Below are positions 42,748 through 50,175 of a stretch of 64,000 bases of DNA, piece by piece (within the stretch, counting starts at the first letter, position 1; each line of letters opens with the position of its first letter). This stretch comes from Alphaproteobacteria bacterium (GTDB lineage Bacteria; Pseudomonadota; Alphaproteobacteria; DSM-16000; Inquilinaceae): the NCBI GenBank assembly GCA_028281925.1, contig JANQIX010000006.1, positions 186,001 to 250,000 on the forward strand, given 5' to 3'. Made by a program: the position numbers and the translations under genes. A model generated the notes under the pieces. The model was not told where the DNA came from and made no database searches. It was given only the letters and a program-made list of their open reading frames with translations.

Positions 42748-44019
42748 TTACTGGTAGCCTTCGGGGAACGGATCCGGCTCGACCAGGTCCTCGGTCTCGA
42801 AGACCACATCATATTGGCCGTCGTCCCGCGCCCGACCGACCCGCGTTTTCGACCAGAGATGATGGTTCTCGTGGATCCGCACGTAGCCCTCGGGCGCCTC
42901 GTTGAACTCGATGCCCGGGCTGGCGGCGCGGACTTGGTCCACGTCGAACGATCCCGCCTGCTCCACCGCGAACTTGTAGAGCCAGGGGCCGAGATAGGCG
43001 GCCTGCGTGACGTCGCCGATCACCATGTCCTCGCCCCACATTTCCTTGAAGGCTTGAACGAAGGCGAGGTTGTTCTCGTTTTCCAGGCTCTGGAAGTACT
43101 TCATGCAGGCATACGCGCCGACAATGTTCTCGCCGCCGATGCCGCGGATCTCGTCTTCGGTGACCGAGATCGTCAAGAGAAGCGGTGACTCCTCCGTCAT
43201 ATCGATCCCGGCCGCCTTCAACTGCCTGTAGAAGGCAACATTCGAGCCGCCGACCACGATGGCGTAGATCACGTCAGGTCGCCGCAACCGGATCTTGTTC
43301 ATCACCGAATTGAACTGGGTATGGCCGAGTGGGTAGTACTCCTCGCCCACCACCTCCTTGCCGAGGAATTCCTCGATGTGGATGCGGGCGATCTTGTTGG
43401 AGGTGCGCGGCCAGATGTAGTCGGAGCCGAGCAGGTAGAACGTCTCAGCACCCTTCTCCCGCGCGACCCAATCCAGGCCGGCGATGATTTGCTGGGTCGC
43501 TTCCTGGCCGGTGTAGATGACGTTCGGCGATTGCTCGAGACCCTCGTAGAAGGTCGGATAGTAAAGGAAGCCGTTGTGCTGCTCGAAGACCGGCAGCACG
43601 GCTTTGCGCGAAGCCGACGTCCAACAGCCCATGACAGACGCGACCCGATCGTTCACGAGAAGCTTGCGGGCCTTCTCGGCAAAGGTCGGCCAGTCGGACG
43701 CGCCGTCCTCCTGGATGTACTCGATCTGGCGCCCAAGGATGCCGCCCTGCGCGTTAATCTGCGCGATGGCGAGCTTCTCCGCCTGCACGGATCCGGTTTC
43801 CGAGATCGCCATGGTCCCGGTGATCGAATGAAGAATCCCGATCGTGACCGTATCATCCGTAACCGCCAGCCCGGTTGTGTTGACCTGGTCCGTCGGGAAA
43901 TCCGAAGCGAGCAACCCCTTCGGCGCAAAGAGTGACGCAGTCAGTGCGGCGCTGCCCTGCAGAACCGATCGCCGTGAGGGCCGGAAACGCGAACCCAACG
44001 GTGCCTTGTCGTCGTTCAT
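42748..44019 (-). CDS. urtA: Urea/amide-binding periplasmic protein UrtA/FmdD-like
   Basis: 423 residues with a twin-arginine signal (RPSRRSVLQGSAALTASLF), so it is exported folded. Type I periplasmic-binding fold: VTIGILHSITGTMAISETG, ASVMGCWTSASRKAVLPVFE and YYPTFYEGLEQSPNVIYTGQ, which are typical of urea/amide receptors of the UrtA/FmdD/AmiC-like branch. AGGAGGGG precedes ATG 44019. Whether urea, formamide or acetamide is bound cannot be decided from sequence. Adjacency to formamidase and absence of urease in the window favour amides. Confidence 0.9.
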   Translation of the reverse strand: MNDDKAPLGSRFRPSRRSVLQGSAALTASLFAPKGLLASDFPTDQVNTTGLAVTDDTVTIGILHSITGTMAISETGSVQAEKLAIAQINAQGGILGRQIEYIQEDGASDWPTFAEKARKLLVNDRVASVMGCWTSASRKAVLPVFEQHNGFLYYPTFYEGLEQSPNVIYTGQEATQQIIAGLDWVAREKGAETFYLLGSDYIWPRTSNKIARIHIEEFLGKEVVGEEYYPLGHTQFNSVMNKIRLRRPDVIYAIVVGGSNVAFYRQLKAAGIDMTEESPLLLTISVTEDEIRGIGGENIVGAYACMKYFQSLENENNLAFVQAFKEMWGEDMVIGDVTQAAYLGPWLYKFAVEQAGSFDVDQVRAASPGIEFNEAPEGYVRIHENHHLWSKTRVGRARDDGQYDVVFETEDLVEPDPFPEGYQ

Positions 44020-44043
44020 CAGATTGCCCCTCCTGGAATCTCT

Positions 44044-44059
44044 AGATCAGTAATGATCT
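44044..44059. promoter_or_regulatory. Dyad AGATCA-GTAA-TGATCT upstream of urtA
   Basis: Perfect 6-bp arms with a 4-nt centre, 25 nt upstream of the urtA start in the 201-bp divergent region with the sensor-kinase gene. It could be an operator for the adjacent response regulator. Only one copy is visible, so confidence is low. Confidence 0.3.
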
Positions 44060-44220
44060 TTTCGGCTCTGAGGATCGAGGGGATGGTGCATTGCAGCAAG
44101 GGGACGAAATACGTAGTGCGGTACGCAAAATTCCCGGGCTAAGGTTTCGCTATCGGACCGGCATTGCTGTTTCGCTGGAATGATCAGAGGTGTCATCGGC
44201 ACGGGCGTCGCATCCAGACA

Positions 44221-47200
44221 ATGAGCCAGGCAGAGTCAGTCACCCGCGTTCGACGCACTTACAATCAATGGGTCGCGAACGAGACACTCGAAGATTTCGC
44301 GCTTCGGTATACGGCGCGGCGCGCTCGGAAGTGGTCGTATCGCCGGGTCGCGAATACTGCGATCGGGTCGATATCTTTCCTGGCTCTTGAGGCGATTGGC
44401 GGGGCGCTGACATTATCTTTCGGCAGTGACAATGCGATCGCCGCCATCCTTCTGGTGGGCGCGATCCTCTTCTTGACGTCACTGCCCATCAGCTATCATG
44501 CGGCCCGCACCGGTGTGGACATTGACCTGCTGACGCGCGGCGCCGGTTTCGGTTACTTGGGATCGACGGTCACATCACTCATCTATGCAAGCTTTACGTT
44601 CATCTTCTTTGCGCTCGAAGCGGCAATACTCAGCCACGCGCTGGAACTATGCCTCGGTATTCCGCTTGAGATCGGATATCTCCTGAACGCCCTTGTCGTC
44701 ATTCCGCTGGTGACGCACGGGTTCACGCGGATCGGCGTCTTCCAGAAGTGGACGCAGCCATTCTGGATTGCCCTCCAGATCGCACCCTTCGTGGTCTTCG
44801 TCGCCATCGGAACCGACCTCACCCCATGGTTCGCCCATGAAGGCCGGCTCGGCGACGCCAGCGACGGGATCGATCTCGTTCTGGTGGCTGCCGCAGCCGG
44901 CATTGCGCTGTCGCTGATCGCCCAGGTCGGCGAGCAGGTCGATTTTCTGCGCTTTCTGCCGGAGCCGAAGACCCGCAGAGACCGCGTCGCGTGGTGGACG
45001 GCTTTGCTTGCGGCCGGGCCCGGTTGGGCGGTGATCGGCACCTTGAAGATGCTGGCGGGCTCGTTCCTGGCCGTGCTTCTCGTCGGCAACGGTGTGCCGG
45101 CGGAAGAAGCCGTTGAGCCGACCCAGATGTATCTCGCGGCCTTCAGCGAATTTGCGCCAGCGGAAACGGCTCTGCTGCTGACCGGGTTCTTCGTCATTCT
45201 CGCCCAACTCAAAATCAATGTGACGAACGCCTATGCCGGTTCGATTGCCTGGTCCAATTTCTTTTCGCGTCTGACGCACAGCCATCCGGGCCGGGTTGTC
45301 TGGCTCGTGTTCAACGTCCTGATCGCCCTGATGCTGATGGAATTCGGCGCCTTCGGCGCGCTGGAAACCGTGCTTGGCGTCTATTCGCATGTCGCAGTGG
45401 CCTGGGTCGGCACGATCACCGCGGACCTCGTCATCAACCGTCCCCTCGGGCTGCGTCCACGAGACGTAGAGTTCAGACGCGGCTACCTCTTTGACGTCAA
45501 TCCGATTGGCGTCGGCGCCATGGCGTCGGCGACCGTGATATCGCTGCTGTGCTTCACAGGGCTCCTGGGATCGGTGTTTGCCGCGTTCTCAAGCCTGATC
45601 GCGCTCGGCATCGCGCTCGTTGCCACGCCCTTGCTCGCGGTCGTCGCGGGGCGTCAGTACTACCTTGCCCGCACGCCGCAGAACCACGCCAAGGAACACG
45701 CATGCAATTCAGCTGGCGAACACCGGTGCATTATCTGCGAGCATGCGTTCGATCCCGAGGACATCGTCGATTGCCCGTTCCACAGCGGGCTGATCTGCTC
45801 GCTGTGCTGCTCGCTTGAGGCGCGCTGCGCCGATCTGTGCAAGCCGCACGGTCGGGTGGACTTGCAGATCGGCCGTTTGGCAGACCGCTTCCTGCCACCT
45901 GGCATCAGACCGATCGTGCAAGGTCGCTACGGCCTCTTCACCCTGGTGGCGGGCACGTTCGCCCTGCTCATCGGGGCGGCTTTCTGGATGATCCATCATC
46001 AATCGACGCTCAAGGCGCCGAACGGTGCTGGCGAGGTCGGCTGGGCCTTGGCGCTGGCCTTCGGGATGATGTTGATCATCGTGGGCGTGGCGACGTGGCT
46101 GTACACGCTGGCCCATGAGAGCCGGGCGCTCGCCAATCGCGAGCGAGAGCGGCAGACCAGCCGACTGCTTGCGGAGATCCGCGCGCACGGCCGGACGGCC
46201 GCGGAATTGCAGCGCGCAAAGGAAGCTGCGGAGGCCGCAAACGAGGCGAAGAGCCGCTATGTGGTCGGCATCAGCCACGAACTGCGCACACCGCTCAACG
46301 CCATTCTGGGATACGCCCAGCTTCTGGAATCCGACCCCACCATTCCGGCGCATCGCAAGCCGGGCGTCCGCCTGATCCGCCGATCGTCGGAGCATCTGGC
46401 GGGCTTGATCGAAGGCCTCCTCGACATCTCCAAGATCGAAGCGGGACGACTGCAGGTCGACCGAGCGGAAATGAACCTTCGCGAATTGCTCGACCAAGTG
46501 TCCGCGATCTTCAGGATGGAAGCAGCACAAAGCAATCTGCGCTTCCGCGATGACATCGCGCCCAACGTCCCGGAGACCGTCAAGGCCGACGAGCGGCGGC
46601 TGCGGCAGATCCTCATAAACCTGCTGTCCAACGCGGTCCGCTATACGTCTGAGGGTGAGATCCGATTTGAGGTCGGGTACCGCACCGAGATCGCGACATT
46701 CACAGTCTCCGACACCGGGCGCGGCATCGCGGAGAAGGATCAAGAGCGGATCTTCGCACCCTTCGAACGGGTGGAGGACCCAAGCGCCCCGGTCCGCGGG
46801 ACCGGTCTCGGCTTGACCATCACCAAGCATCTGGTGGCGATGCTAGGCGGTGATCTGCGGCTGGAGAGCGTTCCCGGGCAGGGGTCGGCCTTTCAGGTGC
46901 GCCTGATGCTGCCGCGTTGCGACGGCCCCAAGAGGGCGCAGGCGGCGAAGCGGATCTACGGGTATCGGGGGGCCAGGCGCCAGGTGCTGGTGGTCGACGA
47001 CAACCCGGAGCACCGCGCCCTGCTGGAAGATGCGCTGAAGCCCCTCGGGTTCCGCGTCGCTCTCGCCGAGTCCGGCGAAGCGGCGCTGTCGATGGTCAGG
47101 GCCGTGCCGCCCGACATCCTTTTGGTCGATGTGGCCATGCCGAACATGTCAGGGTGGTCTCTGGCCGCACGTCTTCGCACCGAACATGATCTCAAGGCAC

Positions 47201-47577
47201 CGATTATCATGGTGTCGGCCCATGCTGCCGACGATCGGCTGTCGGGCGAGACGATGGTCTTGCATGACGACTTCCTGCCCAAGCCGGTCATCATCGAAAC
47301 CCTGCTGCAGAAGATCGAACGCCATCTGAGGCTCGAATGGCTGGTCGACGCCGCGGCCGGCGAGCCTGGGCCGAAGCCCCGCGCGCCGCAGGACGTGCTG
47401 GAACGCCTTGAGGAGATGATCGCGATCGGCCATGTCCGCGGTGCCGAAGACGTGCTGCGCACCGTGGAAGTGAACGATGCGAGCATCGACGCATTCGTCA
47501 ACCGCGCGCAGCAGCACCTGGAACAGATCGATCTGCGCGGCCTCAGCGCATTGTTGAATGAGGCGCGCCGTGGCTGA
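44221..47577 (+). CDS. NCS1-permease-type hybrid histidine kinase with receiver domain
   Basis: 1118 residues from ATG 44221 (MSQAESVTRVRRTYNQWVANETLEDFALRY). Residues about 20-480 form a whole purine/cytosine-permease-like (NCS1) transporter with about 12 helices (AIGSISFLALEAIGGAL, then LLTRGAGFGYLGSTVTSLIY). A Cys-rich segment (eight Cys, about 503-540, including CIIC and CSLCC) follows, then two more helices (about 570-632). The kinase core has H-box GISHELRTPLNAILGY with His686, N-box NLLSNAVRY, and DTGRGI and GTGLGLTI. The receiver domain carries Asp970 (LLVDVAMPNMSGW). The permease presumably senses or transports the amide/urea or a related solute and drives phosphorelay to the next gene's product. 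The start lies 201 nt from divergent urtA. Confidence 0.88.
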   Translation: MSQAESVTRVRRTYNQWVANETLEDFALRYTARRARKWSYRRVANTAIGSISFLALEAIGGALTLSFGSDNAIAAILLVGAILFLTSLPISYHAARTGVDIDLLTRGAGFGYLGSTVTSLIYASFTFIFFALEAAILSHALELCLGIPLEIGYLLNALVVIPLVTHGFTRIGVFQKWTQPFWIALQIAPFVVFVAIGTDLTPWFAHEGRLGDASDGIDLVLVAAAAGIALSLIAQVGEQVDFLRFLPEPKTRRDRVAWWTALLAAGPGWAVIGTLKMLAGSFLAVLLVGNGVPAEEAVEPTQMYLAAFSEFAPAETALLLTGFFVILAQLKINVTNAYAGSIAWSNFFSRLTHSHPGRVVWLVFNVLIALMLMEFGAFGALETVLGVYSHVAVAWVGTITADLVINRPLGLRPRDVEFRRGYLFDVNPIGVGAMASATVISLLCFTGLLGSVFAAFSSLIALGIALVATPLLAVVAGRQYYLARTPQNHAKEHACNSAGEHRCIICEHAFDPEDIVDCPFHSGLICSLCCSLEARCADLCKPHGRVDLQIGRLADRFLPPGIRPIVQGRYGLFTLVAGTFALLIGAAFWMIHHQSTLKAPNGAGEVGWALALAFGMMLIIVGVATWLYTLAHESRALANRERERQTSRLLAEIRAHGRTAAELQRAKEAAEAANEAKSRYVVGISHELRTPLNAILGYAQLLESDPTIPAHRKPGVRLIRRSSEHLAGLIEGLLDISKIEAGRLQVDRAEMNLRELLDQVSAIFRMEAAQSNLRFRDDIAPNVPETVKADERRLRQILINLLSNAVRYTSEGEIRFEVGYRTEIATFTVSDTGRGIAEKDQERIFAPFERVEDPSAPVRGTGLGLTITKHLVAMLGGDLRLESVPGQGSAFQVRLMLPRCDGPKRAQAAKRIYGYRGARRQVLVVDDNPEHRALLEDALKPLGFRVALAESGEAALSMVRAVPPDILLVDVAMPNMSGWSLAARLRTEHDLKAPIIMVSAHAADDRLSGETMVLHDDFLPKPVIIETLLQKIERHLRLEWLVDAAAGEPGPKPRAPQDVLERLEEMIAIGHVRGAEDVLRTVEVNDASIDAFVNRAQQHLEQIDLRGLSALLNEARRG

Positions 47578-48499
47578 AAACCATCAGAAGGGCCAGGGCA
47601 TCGTCCTCCTGGTCGACGACAATCCCGAAACCCTCGGCATGCTGATTGCCGCGCTGGAAGAGGCCGGATTGATGGCAATCGTCGCCCGGGACGGCATCTC
47701 GGCGCTGCAATTGCTGGGGCGGATCGAACCGGACCTGATCCTTCTCGACGCGCTGATGCCCGGGCTCGACGGTTTCGAGACCTGCCGTCGGATCAAGGCG
47801 TTGCCTCAGCTTGCCACCACGCCGGTCGTCTTTATGACGGGACTGAGCGACAGCGAGCATGTGTTGGCGGGGCTGCGTGCCGGTGGCGTCGACTATGTCT
47901 TGAAGCCGATCAAGCCCGACGAGCTCATTGCTCGCATTTCCGTGCATATCGCCAATGCCCGGATGATCTCCGAGGCGCGGGAGGCACTCGATACGGCCGA
48001 ACACGGCGTTGTCGCCTTTCGGCCGTCCTGGTCGGTTTCTTGGACCTCGCCGCGCGGCAACGCACTTCTCGCCGCCGCCAGCGAGACTCGCGATCCCTTG
48101 ACGGACGAACGCCTCGTCAACTGGCTGGAAACGGCGGCCAATCAGCCGATCTCGAACAGCAGCGAACTCGAACTCGGCTGCGCGGATGGGCAAGGTGTGC
48201 GGGTTACCCTGATCGGTCGGTCGGCGGCGGGCGACATCCTGACCCGCATCGGCCTCAAACAGAGGCTCAGTCCGCCCGATGTCCTCAGCGGCGCACTTGG
48301 GATTTCAACCCGCGAAGGCGAGGTCCTTGCCTGGCTGGCTCATGGAAAGTCGAACCGCGACATCGCCGACATTCTGACACTCAGTCCGCGTACGGTGACC
48401 AAGCACGTCGAACAGATCTTCTTGAAGCTTGGCGTGGAAAACCGAACGGCCGCCGCCGCCATCGCCCTGCGCCATCTCTTCAACGCGGAAAGCGGTTAA
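47558..48499 (+). CDS. Response regulator, REC plus LuxR-type HTH
   Basis: 313 residues. The receiver domain (about 13-130) has the acidic pair VDDN, phospho-acceptor Asp64 (LILLDALMPGLDG), the T/S at FMTG and Lys in VLKPI. The middle region of about 110 residues is PAS-like in length but unrecognised. The GerE HTH at about 250-310 has LGISTREGEVLAWLAHGKS and LSPRTVTKHVEQIFLKL. It overlaps the kinase stop by 20 nt (GTG 47570 is an alternative start). Expected to activate the urt-fmd operon upon phosphorylation; that target is inferred. Confidence 0.9.
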   Translation: MRRAVAENHQKGQGIVLLVDDNPETLGMLIAALEEAGLMAIVARDGISALQLLGRIEPDLILLDALMPGLDGFETCRRIKALPQLATTPVVFMTGLSDSEHVLAGLRAGGVDYVLKPIKPDELIARISVHIANARMISEAREALDTAEHGVVAFRPSWSVSWTSPRGNALLAAASETRDPLTDERLVNWLETAANQPISNSSELELGCADGQGVRVTLIGRSAAGDILTRIGLKQRLSPPDVLSGALGISTREGEVLAWLAHGKSNRDIADILTLSPRTVTKHVEQIFLKLGVENRTAAAAIALRHLFNAESG

Positions 48500-48539
48500 C
48501 GCGCCTCGTGCTGCTATTGAACGATTGCTGGCCGGCACG

Positions 48540-48682
48540 GTTGGGAAACGGTATCGGCCACCGATCGTGAGGCAACGGCCTGGGCGTGCATCGCCGATAT
48601 CGAACTCGTCCCAAGGGGCATCCAGCACCTCCTCGGTTCGGCAAGCTGTGAGGAGCGTCAACTCGAGCGCGCATGCCCCCAT
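48540..48682 (-). pseudogene. Tyrosine recombinase (integrase) fragment next to tRNA-Ser
   Basis: The minus-strand frame from 48682 reads GACALELTLLTACRTEEVLDAPWDEFDIGD, which matches the conserved box of phage-type integrases (ALExxILTAxRTGEVLxAxWDEID) containing the first catalytic Arg. Nothing else of the gene is left upstream or downstream. It lies 33 nt from the 3' end of tRNA-Ser, the usual attachment point for such integrases. This is a relic of a lost or decayed island. The 48500-48715 interval holds nothing else. Confidence 0.6.
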
Positions 48683-48715
48683 GTCAGAAGAGATGGACGG
48701 CGGTGGATGGGTAGG

Positions 48716-48807
48716 TGGCGGAGGGGGCGGGATTCGAACCCGCGGTACACCTTTCGGCGTACGACGGTTTAGCAAACCGCTGGTTTCAGCCACTCACCCA
48801 CCCCTCC
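48716..48807 (-). tRNA. tRNA-Ser (anticodon GCT)
   Basis: On the minus strand: acceptor GGAGGGG/CCCCTCC, anticodon stem-loop with TTGCTAA (anticodon GCT), long variable arm (GTACGCC-GAAA-GGTGTAC), T-arm GCGGGTTCGAATCCCGC, discriminator G and an encoded CCA (48716-48718). All stems pair. It reads AGC/AGU serine codons. Confidence 0.95.
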
Positions 48808-48873
48808 GCGGGCGGAATCAGTCAGAGTCCGCTAGGCTGAAGCGCCCTTACTAACGGCGGCGGCGCGGCCTTG

Positions 48874-50052
48874 TCAATCGTCGCCCCCGGCGGCCGCGCG
48901 CAGCGGTACAGCTGGGCCCAGCGCCTGGTCGAGGTCGGCGATCAGGTCGACGACCGCCTCGCAGCCGACCGAAAGCCGGATTAGGTCGGGCGGCGCGGTC
49001 CCGTCTTCCCCCTCAACCGTGGCGCGATGCTCGATCAAGCTTTCGACGCCGCCCAGCGACGTGGCGCGCACGAAGATCCGCGCCCGCTTGGCCGTGTCCA
49101 GCGCCGCGTCCCGGCCGCCGGCCAGGCGCAGCGACAGCATGCCGCCGAAGCCGCCCTGCATCTGCCGCGCCGCCACCGAATGCCCCGGAAACCCGGGCAA
49201 GCCGGGATAGCACACCTCGGCCACCCGCGGGTCGCGGGCGAAGTGCTCGGCGATCGCCAGGGCCGAGGCGCTGCTCTGCCGTACACGCAGATAGAGCGTG
49301 CGCATGCCGCGCAGCAGCAGCCAACTCTCGAACGGTCCGAGCACGGCGCCCGCCAGATAGCGGATTTCGCCGATCCGCTGCCATATGGGCGAGTCCGCCG
49401 CGGCGACCAGTGCCCCGGCCACCACATCGGAATGGCCGTTCAAGTACTTCGTCGCCGAATGTGCCACCAGGTCCGCGCCTAACATGATCGGGCGGGTCAG
49501 CACCGGTGTCGGCACCGTGTTGTCCACCATCAACAGCGCGCCGGCGTCATGCGCCATGCGGGCGGCGGCGGCGACGTCGACCACGCACCAGGTGGGGTTG
49601 GCCGGTGTTTCCACATGCACTAGCGCCGTGCGGCCGGGGCGCAGTGCTGCCTGCACCTGCCCCAGATCGGTGGCATCGACGAAATCGACCTCCAGCCCCC
49701 AAGGGATCGCCCAGGTGCGCAGCCATTTACCGACACCGAAATAGCTGTCGCGCGCCACCACCACATGATCACCGGGCCGAAGCGCCTGGAACACTGAGGT
49801 GATCGCCGCCATGCCGGAGGAGAAGACCTTGGACGCATGCCCCTCCTCCAGCCGGGTCAGCACCGCCTCGACCATCTCATAGCTGGGGTTGTCGTCCCGG
49901 CTGTAGCCGCGGTCGTCGACCTTTTGGTAGTCGGCGTCGCGCGCATAGGTCGTGCTGGGGTGAACGGCCGGGATCAGCGCGCCCGTATGCGGGCACAGGA
50001 AGGCATCGGCCCGCGCCGCCACGGTTTCCGGCTTCGGCGTCCAGTCGCTCAT
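48874..50052 (-). CDS. PLP-dependent transsulfuration-family enzyme (cystathionine gamma-synthase/lyase-like)
   Basis: 392 residues, full length. N-terminal PHTGALIPAVHPSTTYARD, EEGHASKVFSSGMAAITSVF (cofactor-phosphate region), VDNTVPTPVLTRP and the Schiff-base lysine in SATKYLNGHSDV. The C-terminus has SLGGVESLIEHR and LIRLSVGCE. It cleaves or forms gamma-substituted amino acids such as cystathionine, methionine or O-acylhomoserine. Which reaction cannot be told from the motifs. It stands alone between tRNA-Ser and the esterase gene. Confidence 0.9.
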   Translation of the reverse strand: MSDWTPKPETVAARADAFLCPHTGALIPAVHPSTTYARDADYQKVDDRGYSRDDNPSYEMVEAVLTRLEEGHASKVFSSGMAAITSVFQALRPGDHVVVARDSYFGVGKWLRTWAIPWGLEVDFVDATDLGQVQAALRPGRTALVHVETPANPTWCVVDVAAAARMAHDAGALLMVDNTVPTPVLTRPIMLGADLVAHSATKYLNGHSDVVAGALVAAADSPIWQRIGEIRYLAGAVLGPFESWLLLRGMRTLYLRVRQSSASALAIAEHFARDPRVAEVCYPGLPGFPGHSVAARQMQGGFGGMLSLRLAGGRDAALDTAKRARIFVRATSLGGVESLIEHRATVEGEDGTAPPDLIRLSVGCEAVVDLIADLDQALGPAVPLRAAAGGDD

Positions 50053-50129
50053 ACCCTTCGGCGTCCTGGCTGGAATGCGGGCGGCACCCCCATGGCACAG
50101 CCCTTCGCCTGTGGTAGCAACCGGTGCCG

Positions 50130-50161
50130 CCGGGCGGCAAGCGGTTCCGCTCGCCGCCCGG
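50130..50161 (-). terminator. GC-rich hairpin after the esterase gene
   Basis: CCGGGCGGC and GCCGCCCGG form 9-bp arms, with inner GCGG-TT-CCGC pairing. It lies 14 nt past the esterase stop. There is no T-tract, so a terminator or stabilising hairpin. Confidence 0.5.
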
Positions 50162-50175
50162 GTTACGCGGCCGCC

